Shown: positions 43,919-51,583 of the stretch, piece after piece
Numbering within the stretch: the stretch's first letter is position 1
Layout of the letters: each line of letters starts with the position of its first letter
Assembly: GCA_949840805.1 (NCBI GenBank)
Contig: CATKXR010000022.1
Coordinates: forward strand, 1-60,340
DNA from: an uncultured Lachnospiraceae bacterium
GTDB lineage: Bacteria > Bacillota > Clostridia > Lachnospirales > Lachnospiraceae
DNA length: 60,340 nt
Reading direction: 5' to 3'
The notes under the pieces: generated by a model
The model's input: only the letters and a program-made list of their open reading frames with translations
Database searches by the model: none
What the model was told of the DNA's origin: nothing
Program-made: the position numbers and the translations under genes

Positions 43919-45178
43919 GTGAAACTTATGAAATGGCTGCTGAAAACCAGAGGAGTGTTTCTTCTGCTGGTATTCAGTCTTTTTGTGACTGCCTGTGGAA
44001 AGACAGATAAAAAATTAGAGGAATTTGCGTCTGCTCCGGAACATACAGGCGGGCAGGCCATGGAGGAAAAACTGACGCAGCAGATGGAAAAAGGCTACGA
44101 TCTCCCTGTGGATGCCGCGCAAAAAAAAGAAGCGGAAGAAGATTGTAAAAGAATGATGGGGCTTATTCGTGAAATCTATGTGCGGGCAGACAAAGGCCAG
44201 GCCTTAAATGTTGTCCTTTCGGATGAGGTAATCTATGAAATGAACAATAAATGGAAGGCAACAAATCATCCGGTTATCACCACAGACCCATATGCGAATA
44301 TGGAGAATTATGAGTGTATCGATCAGTTTCTAAGGGAATGCGTCAAAGGAGAAAGGGGAGCGGCAGTGGTATATGAGATACACCCCAGCGGCAGTATGAG
44401 GCGTCTTAAGTTTTTCTTTGACGGAACGGATATGTATGTATTAAGCGCGTCTGCGGTATGGAATGATAAAAATGAGCCGGAGCTCTTCTGTATTTCTTAT
44501 ACCAGGATCAAAGAATGGGAATACACGCGGAAAGGCTGGTTTTGTTATGAACTGTGTGTGCCTCGGCCGCCGGAAGTGACGGAGATCGTGGACGGGAGCT
44601 GTATGCTCAGAATAACGCCCATGACCGATGAAAACCGGGAACTATCCGAAACGTGCTTATTGGGACTGGCATATCAGGGGAACAATCTTTTGTGTTCCAA
44701 TTGGGACAGGTCCCATATGGAAGATCTGGATTATAATGGATTGTATGAGTATCTGTACGCCATGAAATATGGAAAAAAATTTGAGCCGGATCATTACCCG
44801 AAAGGCATACCGAGGGAAGAATTTGAGAACCTGATGATGGAATATCTTCCGATTACAAGGGAGAACATACAGGAATATGCTGTATTTGATGAGGAAAGTC
44901 AGACCTATGGGTGGGAGCGGTTGGGATGCTCTAATTATGCCCCTACTTATTTCGGAACCTCGTTTCCGGAAGTCACGCAGATAAAGAAAAATGAGGATGG
45001 AACCCTTACTTTGACAATCGATGCCGTGTGCCGGATGATTTTATGTGATGATGCGGTCATAACCCATGAACTTACCATTGGGTTTTCTGATGCTGGAAGG
45101 TTTATGTATTTAGGCAATAACATTTTAAATGATGGGGTGAACAGCATACCGGAATATCAGTACCGTATCAACAGGTAA
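43919..45178 (+). CDS. Lipoprotein, DUF6070-like, paralog 2
   Basis: About 419 residues from GTG 43919 (GGAGGA 8 nt upstream) or ATG 43928. Signal peptide with lipobox VTAC. It shares with its upstream neighbour the NLL.SNWD...DLDYNGLYEYLY segment and the C-terminal FPEV..IKKNEDGTLTL.ID pattern, so the pair arose by duplication. Extracellular lipid-anchored protein of unknown role, co-transcribed with 42639 and 45214. Confidence 0.75.
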   Translation: MKLMKWLLKTRGVFLLLVFSLFVTACGKTDKKLEEFASAPEHTGGQAMEEKLTQQMEKGYDLPVDAAQKKEAEEDCKRMMGLIREIYVRADKGQALNVVLSDEVIYEMNNKWKATNHPVITTDPYANMENYECIDQFLRECVKGERGAAVVYEIHPSGSMRRLKFFFDGTDMYVLSASAVWNDKNEPELFCISYTRIKEWEYTRKGWFCYELCVPRPPEVTEIVDGSCMLRITPMTDENRELSETCLLGLAYQGNNLLCSNWDRSHMEDLDYNGLYEYLYAMKYGKKFEPDHYPKGIPREEFENLMMEYLPITRENIQEYAVFDEESQTYGWERLGCSNYAPTYFGTSFPEVTQIKKNEDGTLTLTIDAVCRMILCDDAVITHELTIGFSDAGRFMYLGNNILNDGVNSIPEYQYRINR

Positions 45179-45213
45179 TTCTGCATAGGCAGTAAACAAG
45201 GAGTGAACAGAAC

Positions 45214-45681
45214 ATGAGACAAACAGGAGAAGCAGTACTTAAAATGATTTTGGGCATCGTTGGAGCAATATTTGCTGTGATACTGATGTTTTGGCTCTGT
45301 CTGTACTATAACATGAATGTCAGAAAAACAGTGCGGGATACCTCTTTTTCTCCGGACGGAAAGTATGAATTGACATTGATGGCGGTTGGGGAGCCTGAAT
45401 TTCCCTTTGGTTCGGCAAGAGGAAGACTGCTTCTGAAGGAGGGTGAATGTAAACTGTCGGAATCAAATTTTGAGTTGAGGAACGATGGGGCAAGCATAAA
45501 CAGCAGCTGCTGGGACGTGGCATGGCATGAAGATTATGTGGAAGTGATTCTTTCAGGGAAAGAACAGTTTGACCAGCAGATTTTATTATATTTTGATGGG
45601 CGGAATAACCGTAAACAGTTGATCGCGGATGACAAGCAGCTTAAATCAGATAAACAATCTGCACAGTTTAGTTGGGAGTGA
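45214..45681 (+). CDS. Small membrane-anchored extracellular protein (DUF5412-like)
   Basis: 155 residues, AAGGAGTG upstream. One N-terminal helix (about 9-32, MILGIVGAIFAVILMFWLCLYY) anchors an extracellular beta-rich domain starting FSPDGKYELTLMAVGEPEFPFGS, a pattern like DUF5412 proteins. Last gene of the lipoprotein operon; a bidirectional terminator separates it from the convergent blaR1. Confidence 0.65.
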   Translation: MRQTGEAVLKMILGIVGAIFAVILMFWLCLYYNMNVRKTVRDTSFSPDGKYELTLMAVGEPEFPFGSARGRLLLKEGECKLSESNFELRNDGASINSSCWDVAWHEDYVEVILSGKEQFDQQILLYFDGRNNRKQLIADDKQLKSDKQSAQFSWE

Positions 45682-45695
45682 ATCGACTTGAAATG

Positions 45696-45737
45696 AAATG
45701 GGTAAAGGTTAGAACGGTGTAAGCCTTTACCCATTTT
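45696..45737. terminator. Bidirectional terminator between convergent operons
   Basis: AAATGGGTAAAGG (45696-45708) pairs perfectly with CCTTTACCCATTT (45724-45736); A-rich and T-rich flanks serve both strands. Confidence 0.85.
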
Positions 45738-45742
45738 CCAGA

Positions 45743-47626
45743 TTATTTCCAGAGGTTTAAATCCGATAAGAGCGCTTTTGTGATTTCCGATGCCCTGCTT
45801 CCGGTAGCGGCAGAATCGTTTTGGATGTTTGTGGCGAAAAAGAATGTATTGCCGCTTGCTTCCAATAAGCCCACAAACCAGCCGTTCACATCCTGACCGT
45901 CTATGCGTCCGGTTCCTGTTTTTCCGTAAAAGTTTTTACTTTCCGATGAAGCGCCGCCTGGAAGGGAAGAGGAAAAAAGGCAAATAGAGTTTTTTACAGA
46001 ATCTATATTTTCTGGCGAAAAACCAAAACGATTGCTGTAGAGAGCGGCCAAAAGCTCCACTTGCTCTATCGGAGAGATGGTCAGCGTCCCTTCCATCCAG
46101 TATGAGGAAAGGTCTGCGTTTACATACTCATTTCCGTATCCGATTCTCCGAATATAACGTTGAATGGCAGCTGAACCGATCTGTTTGTCTATCTCCTCGA
46201 AATACCAGTTGACAGAAGCATCCATTGCAGAATATAAATCCTGATTTCCATTCCAGGATTCAAATGGGTAATCGGTTCCATCCCATGTCATGAAAGAATC
46301 ATCTGGCATAATCACGCCCTCTTCCAATCCAAACAGCGCGTCATAGATTTTATAAGTGGAATTGGGAGATATCCTTAAAGTGGCCTGCTCCATGTTATAA
46401 ATCTTCCAGGTATCGCCTTTTAAATCGTATAGGACAAAGCAGCCATCGTATCCGCAGAAATAAACAGAAAGATCAATGGCGGAAATTTTATCAGAAGAGA
46501 TATTCCATAGGTACCGGCTTTGCTGGGCAGCACAGGTGGAGATCATGGGAGCAAGTCCGAAAAGAATAGCGCCAATGACCGCGAAAGCAATAAGTCCTGT
46601 TAATTTTCTGAAAAGAGAAGGTTTTTTATAGGAGGAGATATTGATAATTCTGCGCCGCATCTGCTTCATGCTTCCGCTGATCCCGGCGGAAAAAGGAAAG
46701 GGCGAAAGTGAAACTTTTTCTGCAAAGCTGATGAGCGCATTTCCATAATCTCCATAATTCCTTTCGTCCAGGAGCTCCAGGACGGATGTGTCACAGGCAA
46801 TCTCCCTGTCGCTGCGCATTTCCTTCAATGCGTACCAAACAAATGGATTCCACCAGTAGAGTACGCCAAAAAGGCTCATAAAGAAACCAGCCAGTGGGTC
46901 TTTATGTCTGTAATGCTGTAATTCATGTAACAGAATGTACCTTATGGGGCGTAGCCCCTTTGTCCCGCAGGGGCATGAATTAAGGGATGCCCTATGAGTA
47001 TCCTGCATATCCGCAGCATGAAAATCCGATATAAGGTGGATCGGAAGATAAATGCAGGGTCTGAATAATCCAACGATCATAGGGGATTTCAGAAAGGCAG
47101 TACTATAAACAGGAATGGTTCTTTTTATGTTCATTTCCTTTAAACAGGCATTGTATAACGTGCGGATGGTCTTGTCCTGCAGGGGAAGCGCGGACTTTTT
47201 TATGGCGTTTAAGCGGGAAACTGATTTTATCACCAATAAAACCATAGCAATGACGCCGACCAGCCATATGCCATATAAGATAAATCCAATCACGGATGGC
47301 GTTTCCCTGCTGACTGACAGTGTAAAGTCATTGATTTGAGTGGCAGCGCCTGATATAGTGGGATTTAGAATATTTGCCGTCATAGATTCCCCCTTTGGTG
47401 ATCCCGTATTTTTCCATATGCCAATCCATGGGAAAACCTGGACGAACTCAGTCAGACGAAAGGGAAGAAACGGAACGGTAAGAATCCCAAGGAGCAGAAA
47501 CCACAGATGAAACTGCATACGGCTGGTTAAGTAATTTTTCAACAGCCCCTTTGCCATAAGAAGAAAACCTATGATGATACAGATGAAAATATTGCACAGG
47601 AAAAAGCGTATTCCAAAATCTGCCAT
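45743..47626 (-). CDS. blaR1: BlaR1-type beta-lactam sensor-transducer (M56 peptidase plus penicillin-binding domain)
   Basis: 627 residues. The N-terminal half has several membrane helices and the M56 zinc-protease motif HELQH (residues about 234-238). After a further membrane helix (about 350-370) comes an extracellular class-D-beta-lactamase-like sensor with STYK (Ser acylation site, about 421), YGN and KTGTG (about 569). Beta-lactam acylation would activate the cytoplasmic protease to remove BlaI. It lies 1 nt after blaI, in one operon. Just before HELQH there is an unusual 20-residue insertion encoded by a palindromic DNA segment (46934-46993). Confidence 0.9.
   Translation of the reverse strand: MADFGIRFFLCNIFICIIIGFLLMAKGLLKNYLTSRMQFHLWFLLLGILTVPFLPFRLTEFVQVFPWIGIWKNTGSPKGESMTANILNPTISGAATQINDFTLSVSRETPSVIGFILYGIWLVGVIAMVLLVIKSVSRLNAIKKSALPLQDKTIRTLYNACLKEMNIKRTIPVYSTAFLKSPMIVGLFRPCIYLPIHLISDFHAADMQDTHRASLNSCPCGTKGLRPIRYILLHELQHYRHKDPLAGFFMSLFGVLYWWNPFVWYALKEMRSDREIACDTSVLELLDERNYGDYGNALISFAEKVSLSPFPFSAGISGSMKQMRRRIINISSYKKPSLFRKLTGLIAFAVIGAILFGLAPMISTCAAQQSRYLWNISSDKISAIDLSVYFCGYDGCFVLYDLKGDTWKIYNMEQATLRISPNSTYKIYDALFGLEEGVIMPDDSFMTWDGTDYPFESWNGNQDLYSAMDASVNWYFEEIDKQIGSAAIQRYIRRIGYGNEYVNADLSSYWMEGTLTISPIEQVELLAALYSNRFGFSPENIDSVKNSICLFSSSLPGGASSESKNFYGKTGTGRIDGQDVNGWFVGLLEASGNTFFFATNIQNDSAATGSRASEITKALLSDLNLWK
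46934..46993 (-). repeat. Palindromic insertion within blaR1
   Basis: GGGGC-GTA-GCCCC at 46936-46948, then AGGGGCAT...ATGCCCT about 20 nt on, form two hairpins. On the minus strand this segment encodes a Cys/Pro-rich stretch (SLNSCPCGTKGLRP) that standard BlaR1 lacks, just upstream of the metal-binding HELQH. It stays in frame. Confidence 0.5.
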
Positions 47627-47627
47627 A

Positions 47628-48014
47628 TTAATTCCTCTTTATGTCTCTCTCCCTTGCCAGAAGGGAACGGAGCGTGTCAATTTCTGATTCAGAAAGCTTG
47701 TCATCTTCGATGTAGGCAGAAAGCATTGCCGTAATATCTCCGTCATAAAAGCGTTCAAGAAAGGAGCGGCTTTCCTGCCCGATGTATTCTTTTTCTTCTA
47801 CCAGAGGCGTATAAACGAAAACCCTGCTCTGTTTCTCGTAAGAGAGGACTCCTTTGGTTACAAGGCGCTTGATCAGGGTCTGTATTGTCTTGGGGCTCCA
47901 TGTTGTTGTCTGTATTAATTTTTCCGTGATTTCATTGGTGCTGATGGGCGCGTGTTTCCATATAACTTTCATCACTTCAAATTCTGCTTCTGAAATCTGC
48001 GGTAATAGTTTCAT
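47628..48014 (-). CDS. blaI: BlaI/MecI-family repressor
   Basis: 128 residues. The winged helix has ISEAEFEVMKVIWKHAPISTNEITEKL and TWSPKTIQTLIKRLVTKGVLSYEK, the standard BlaI/MecI DNA-binding segment. The C-terminal dimerisation part ends in LSESEIDTLRSLLARE, and the cleavage region is FVYTPLVEE. It would bind TACA-N2-TGTA type dyads, seen at 48113 and 48136. Encoded first in the blaI-blaR1 operon, with AAGGAGGAAAAC before the ATG. No beta-lactamase is encoded nearby, so the regulated targets must be elsewhere. Confidence 0.92.
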   Translation of the reverse strand: MKLLPQISEAEFEVMKVIWKHAPISTNEITEKLIQTTTWSPKTIQTLIKRLVTKGVLSYEKQSRVFVYTPLVEEKEYIGQESRSFLERFYDGDITAMLSAYIEDDKLSESEIDTLRSLLARERDIKRN

Positions 48015-48052
48015 CCATGTTTTCCTCCTTAAATCCTACGGCTGTAATATAT

Positions 48053-48081
48053 ATTATAATGTGAAAATAGGAAAATGTCAA
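48053..48081 (-). promoter_or_regulatory. Consensus sigma-A promoter of blaI-blaR1
   Basis: On the minus strand: TTGACA (48081-48076), 17-nt spacer, TATAAT (48058-48053), about 39 nt before the blaI ATG. The operators at 48113-48147 lie upstream of its -35 box. Confidence 0.75.
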
Positions 48082-48099
48082 TTTTTTAATAGACTTATC

Positions 48100-48147
48100 T
48101 TGACTTTATACATTACAAGTGTAATAATTAAAATATTACATATGTAA
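48100..48147 (+). promoter_or_regulatory. Promoter with paired BlaI operators (divergent from blaI)
   Basis: TTGACT (48100-48105) and an AT-rich -10 (TAATAA/AATAAT, 48122-48128). Dyads TTACAAGTGTAA (48113-48124) and TTACATATGTAA (48136-48147) match the BlaI/MecI box TACA-N2-TGTA exactly. Similar to the region at 42508-42560. Confidence 0.75.
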
Positions 48148-48190
48148 GTTTTTGGTTGGCTGAATTATAGAGAAATATGGGGATATTACA

Positions 48191-48625
48191 ATGGGTAAAG
48201 TAATGATATTATATTTTTCAGAAGAGGAGGAAGATGTCTTCCAAAGAATGCTGCAGATGATAGGCGAAAGTCCTCACTTTGAAATCTGTAATAAAGTTCA
48301 AGTAAAAGAACGCCTTAGCATTGGTGGAATGGAGCTGAATTTAGTGGAAAAGAATGTGGTCATACATGGCACCGAAATTATGCTTACCAAAAGAGAGTTT
48401 GAAATATTGTATTTATTGGCACAGAGCCCTGGAAGGATATATAGCAAAGAGCAGATTTATAATATTATCTGGCAGCAACCATATTATGGAGATTGCAATA
48501 TTGTTATGAACTATATTCACTATATAAGGAATAAAATAGAAAACAACCCGAACAAGCCGCTTTACATTCAGACCGTGTGGGGAAGCGGTTATCGATTCAA
48601 CAAAAATCTGCGCGGTAGTCTGTGA
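48191..48625 (+). CDS. Orphan OmpR-type winged-helix regulator with degenerate receiver
   Basis: 144 residues. The C-terminal 95 are a typical Trans_reg_C domain (IMLTKREFEILYLLAQSPGR, YSKEQIYNIIWQ, VMNYIHYIRNKIE, YIQTVWGSGYRFN). The N-terminal 48 residues are acidic and too short for a receiver: there is no phosphorylatable Asp. It is therefore probably not controlled by a kinase but by transcription from the BlaI-operator promoter upstream. Its targets could include the adjacent sigma factor operon. Confidence 0.75.
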   Translation: MGKVMILYFSEEEEDVFQRMLQMIGESPHFEICNKVQVKERLSIGGMELNLVEKNVVIHGTEIMLTKREFEILYLLAQSPGRIYSKEQIYNIIWQQPYYGDCNIVMNYIHYIRNKIENNPNKPLYIQTVWGSGYRFNKNLRGSL

Positions 48626-48683
48626 CAAGATAGGAGATTGCTGCTATTCTTTGACCGATATAATAAAAAAGCACTGAGAGGAT

Positions 48684-48711
48684 GTAACCTTTTGCCATCT
48701 TCATACGTGTT
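48684..48711 (+). promoter_or_regulatory. ECF-sigma-type promoter, copy 1 (own gene)
   Basis: GTAACCTTTTG (48684-48694) and ATACGTGTT (48703-48711), with 19 nt between element starts. The same two words with the same spacing occur at 49821. Located 23 nt before the sigma factor ATG. Confidence 0.7.
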
Positions 48712-48733
48712 AAAAGCAAAGGAGGTGATGCTT

Positions 48734-49207
48734 ATGGATATGGAGAAGAACATAAGGGAAGCGGTCATGAAGTACAGCGATACCCTTTATAAAGTCTGTA
48801 TTGTCATATTGTGCAATGAGCAGGACGTTCAGGATGCCATACAGGATACCTTTTGCCGGTATTTGGAAAAGAAACCGGAATTTCGTGATGAAGAGCACGA
48901 GAAGGCATGGCTGATCCGGGTGGCTACCAACATCTGCCGCGATATGATACGCTTCCGGCTCCGGCACCCGAAGATTTCCATCGAAGAGGTAGAAAATACT
49001 CTTGTGGCACCGGAACAGAAGGAAACATTTAAAGAGCTTCTCCAATTGCCGGTCAAGCAGAAGGTGGTGATTTATCTGCACTATGTGGAAGGATACCGTG
49101 TAAAGGAAATTGCGGATATCTTAGGGATTACGGAAAGCGCTGTAAAGCTGAGGCTTTTGCGGGGAAGGAAACAGATGCGGGAGACAATCATGGAAGGAGG
49201 CATATAA
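48734..49207 (+). CDS. ECF-family sigma factor (sigma-70 region 2 and 4)
   Basis: 157 residues from ATG 48734 (AAAGGAGG at 48718-48725; the ATG at 48728 is too close). Region 2 has the YKVCIVIL...DVQDAIQDTFCRYLE and KAWLIRVATNICRDMIR motifs. Region 4 has LPVKQKVVIYLHYVEGYRVKEIADILGITESAVKLRLLRGRKQMRE, split here by its turn. ECF sigma factors are held by membrane anti-sigma proteins and released by envelope signals; the next gene is the likely anti-sigma. The matching upstream promoter suggests autoactivation. Confidence 0.9.
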   Translation: MDMEKNIREAVMKYSDTLYKVCIVILCNEQDVQDAIQDTFCRYLEKKPEFRDEEHEKAWLIRVATNICRDMIRFRLRHPKISIEEVENTLVAPEQKETFKELLQLPVKQKVVIYLHYVEGYRVKEIADILGITESAVKLRLLRGRKQMRETIMEGGI

Positions 49208-49209
49208 TA

Positions 49210-49800
49210 ATGGATGGATTTCAGGTAAAGGAAGTCATGGATCAGGTTCATATTCCGTCGGAAATGCAGGAGGAGATCATTGAGAATCTCCATAAGAGGA
49301 TGGAACAGGGAAATCAGAACAGAAAACGATGGAATTTAAGAAATATGACTGCGGCGGCAGTGTTTGTGCTGGTTGTCAGCGCAGTCAGCTTTCCGGCCCT
49401 GGCATTTGTGGCAAATACTTTAAAAGCCAGAATGGAGAGCGTTTCTAAGGAAGAACTTGAGGATTTGAATGATATGGTTCAGTCCCAGCAGGTGCTGGCG
49501 GACGGTTTCTCACGGGAGTATTCTGCCAAAGAAAAGGAGCGCAGCAAAGAACTCTGGAAGGCATATGAGAACGGGACATTCCCCGAAAACGTCATTTCCG
49601 TGGTGGAGCATGAGGATGCGGCGGTACCGGGAACACTCTGCTACATCAGGGCAACAGGCACTTTTAATCTGCCGGCGCAGGAACTGACGGACGAGGAGCT
49701 GCTAGAGATTATTGATTTCCAACATAAGATGAGCTATGCGGTCATGGAGAACACGAAGCTGAGACAGGAAGAGAGCTGGGCGGATCAGACAGATGAATGA
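49210..49800 (+). CDS. Putative membrane anti-sigma factor with extracellular SREYSAKEKER/GTLCY domain
   Basis: 196 residues, start 2 nt after the sigma stop codon. The cytoplasmic N-terminus (1-45) contains IPSEMQEEIIENLHKRMEQG, like N-termini of ECF anti-sigma proteins. One membrane helix (about 48-70) follows. The extracellular part holds FSREYSAKEKER, GTLCYIRATG, LPAQELTDEELLEIIDF. This extracellular domain is shared with the next two genes. Expected to bind and inactivate the sigma factor until an envelope signal acts on the outside domain. I infer the anti-sigma role from position and topology only. Confidence 0.7.
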   Translation: MDGFQVKEVMDQVHIPSEMQEEIIENLHKRMEQGNQNRKRWNLRNMTAAAVFVLVVSAVSFPALAFVANTLKARMESVSKEELEDLNDMVQSQQVLADGFSREYSAKEKERSKELWKAYENGTFPENVISVVEHEDAAVPGTLCYIRATGTFNLPAQELTDEELLEIIDFQHKMSYAVMENTKLRQEESWADQTDE

Positions 49801-49820
49801 TAAGAACATGAAAATCACAG

Positions 49821-49848
49821 GTAACCTTTTGACAAGCTGATACGTGTT
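49821..49848 (+). promoter_or_regulatory. ECF-sigma-type promoter, copy 2
   Basis: GTAACCTTTTG (49821-49831) and ATACGTGTT (49840-49848), identical in words and 19-nt phasing to the copy at 48684. It precedes the micro-ORF at 49868 and the 49948 gene. Confidence 0.7.
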
Positions 49849-49867
49849 TCAGGCAGAGGAGGTAAAC

Positions 49868-49951
49868 ATGGGATGTCAGAGAGGCATTAAAAAATTCGGG
49901 TTACAAGCTGCAAAAAGACAGAAACATAATATGAGGAGGAAAACAGAATGA
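49868..49951 (+). CDS. 27-residue cationic leader or micro-protein
   Basis: ATG 49868 follows AGAGGAGGTAAAC at good spacing. It encodes 27 residues with 11 Lys/Arg and few acids (MGCQRGIKKFG...KRQKHNMRRKTE) and ends in ATGA overlap with the next start codon (49948). It may be a translated leader that couples translation to the next gene, or a small basic protein. It lies within the transcript from the copy-2 sigma promoter. Confidence 0.55.
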   Translation: MGCQRGIKKFGLQAAKRQKHNMRRKTE

Positions 49952-50448
49952 AGATGAATGATCGTATGGAAAACGGAAAGAAAAGAACAGGGAACCGGAA
50001 GAAAGCAGGAATCATGGCAGCATTGGCATTATCCATATGTGCAGTCAGCATTCCGGTGCAGGCAGCGGTGACAAGCGTTGTGGAACAGCGGATGGAAAGC
50101 GTTCCCAAGGCAGAGATCAAGGATATTGAAAACATGATCCAGTCTCAGCATGATGTACAGGCCGATGGCTTCTCAAGAGAGTACTCCGCCAAAGAGAAGG
50201 AGCGTAAAAAACAACTTTGGCAGGCATATAAGAACGGGACATTCCCCGAACAAACGATCCGGCAGGTGGAAGGCAGCGGGGAAGCAGAGAAAGGAACCCT
50301 TTGCTATATCCGCTCTACAGGTGTTTTCCAGCTTCCGGCTGAGGAAATGACCGATGAGGAGATGTTGGAGATCATTGATTTTCAGCATAAGATGAGTTAC
50401 GCCATCGCCAATGGAGAGGCAGCGAAAGCAGCGAGAGCCGAGCAGTAA
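49948..50448 (+). CDS. Secreted/anchored paralog of the anti-sigma extracellular domain, 1
   Basis: 166 residues, AGGAGGAAAACAG upstream. A basic start and hydrophobic segment (about 21-40, IMAALALSICAVSIPVQAA) form a signal peptide or anchor, with no cytoplasmic anti-sigma segment. The outside part matches 49210: FSREYSAKEKERKKQLW, GTLCYIRSTGVFQLP, EMTDEEMLEIIDFQHKMSYA. It may compete for the signal detected by the anti-sigma or serve as an effector of the response. Followed by a strong terminator. Confidence 0.65.
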   Translation: MKMNDRMENGKKRTGNRKKAGIMAALALSICAVSIPVQAAVTSVVEQRMESVPKAEIKDIENMIQSQHDVQADGFSREYSAKEKERKKQLWQAYKNGTFPEQTIRQVEGSGEAEKGTLCYIRSTGVFQLPAEEMTDEEMLEIIDFQHKMSYAIANGEAAKAARAEQ

Positions 50449-50453
50449 GCTGA

Positions 50454-50489
50454 AAAACCGGAAAAGCGGCAAAAGGCTTTTCCGGTTTT
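50454..50489 (+). terminator. Rho-independent terminator
   Basis: AAAACCGGAAAAGC (50454-50467... ) pairs with GCTTTTCCGGTTTT (50476-50489) around an 8-nt loop; the T-run is within the stem. Confidence 0.8.
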
Positions 50490-50530
50490 ACCATGAGAAA
50501 ACATGGAAGAAGGAACAGGAGACGAAAGAG

Positions 50531-51424
50531 ATGAAATGGTCTGAGAAAGTAATAAAGACGGCATTTGTGGCAGTATTATCCATCAATATCCTTTCACTGT
50601 CCGGATGCGGGAACGCTGAGGACAGCCAACGGACAGAGACAAAGACACAGTATGGAATCATCGGGGAAACCACCAAAGAGGCAAGTGGGCAGCAGGATCA
50701 CATCAAAGGGCAGACAGCCGGAGATATCGCCGGGCCCCGGGACAAAGCAGACGGAGTTGAGGGCGGAAGCGGAGAAGGAGACAGCGTGGTGAGAAGCTAT
50801 TCTGACAGGGAAAAAGAACGCATGGAGGAACTTAAACAGTCCTATCAGAAGGAAACCATATACCCCGAAAAGCTGATCCAGGAGGCAAACAGCCCGGAAG
50901 ACGTGATAAAAGGAACTCTCTGTTATGTCCGGTCTACGGGGGAATATTATCTGCCGGACCGGGAACTGACGGATGAAGAGCTGCTGGAGATCATTGACTG
51001 CAATTTCCGGATTGCCCTCAATGCCAGCCGAAAGACCCAGGAGGAATATGAGGCGGAGGACCTGGCAGCAAGAGCCATGCTTGAGGAAAAGGTGCAGGCG
51101 GCAGGCGGGATCGGCGAAGAGAAAGCCATAGAGATTGCAGAAAAGGCCATGGAAACCGATATCGGAGATAAGGGAAACGGGCTGAAATTACACAGGAACG
51201 ACGCTTATGGATGGGGGGCGGATCTGTGTGATATTACAGACTGGGACGAGTATAAGGACAAAGGGGATATGGGGTATTTTGTGCAATTTGACAATGTTGA
51301 AGAGATCGAGGATCTGGAAGAGCTGTTCCTTTATCAATGTACGGTCAATGCCGTGGACGGCAGTATCTGCGGCGCTTATACCATCGAGGGATTAGGCGGT
51401 AAGACTGTGTGGTACCGGCATTGA
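50531..51424 (+). CDS. Lipoprotein with SREYSAKEKER/GTLCY-type domain, paralog 2
   Basis: 297 residues from ATG 50531 (AGGAG 10 nt upstream; the frame extends to 50411 without a site). Lipobox LSGC (Cys about 20). A linker with acidic and Gln/Gly residues (to about 100) leads to the shared region (SYSDREKERMEELKQSY, GTLCYVRSTGEYYLP, ELTDEELLEIID). A further C-terminal domain of about 130 residues (AAGGIGEEKAIEIAEKAMETD) is unique to this member. Lipid-anchored, extracellular. Third member of the paralog trio downstream of the sigma factor. Confidence 0.7.
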   Translation: MKWSEKVIKTAFVAVLSINILSLSGCGNAEDSQRTETKTQYGIIGETTKEASGQQDHIKGQTAGDIAGPRDKADGVEGGSGEGDSVVRSYSDREKERMEELKQSYQKETIYPEKLIQEANSPEDVIKGTLCYVRSTGEYYLPDRELTDEELLEIIDCNFRIALNASRKTQEEYEAEDLAARAMLEEKVQAAGGIGEEKAIEIAEKAMETDIGDKGNGLKLHRNDAYGWGADLCDITDWDEYKDKGDMGYFVQFDNVEEIEDLEELFLYQCTVNAVDGSICGAYTIEGLGGKTVWYRH

Positions 51425-51512
51425 CCGGTAGCCCTCGTCCCCTATCCGGTTTGTTCAGTAAGGGAAGGATAAAACAGCCGGTGTTCATAAAAAACGCATT
51501 GAAATCATTCCG

Positions 51513-51541
51513 TTGTCCAATTATAATTGTATGGCGATAAT
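51513..51541 (+). promoter_or_regulatory. Promoter of the response regulator operon
   Basis: TTGTCC (51513-51518), 17-nt spacer, GATAAT (51536-51541). The spacer has the AATTATAATT palindrome. Confidence 0.5.
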
Positions 51542-51583
51542 GCTGCAGAAAAGGACAAAAAGAGGAAAGGAGCAGCAGAACAA

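Noticed and set aside
45743..47626. blaR1 as a class D beta-lactamase
   Set aside because: The STYK and KTG motifs are fused to multiple membrane helices and an M56 protease, and blaI precedes it; this is a sensor, not a secreted enzyme.
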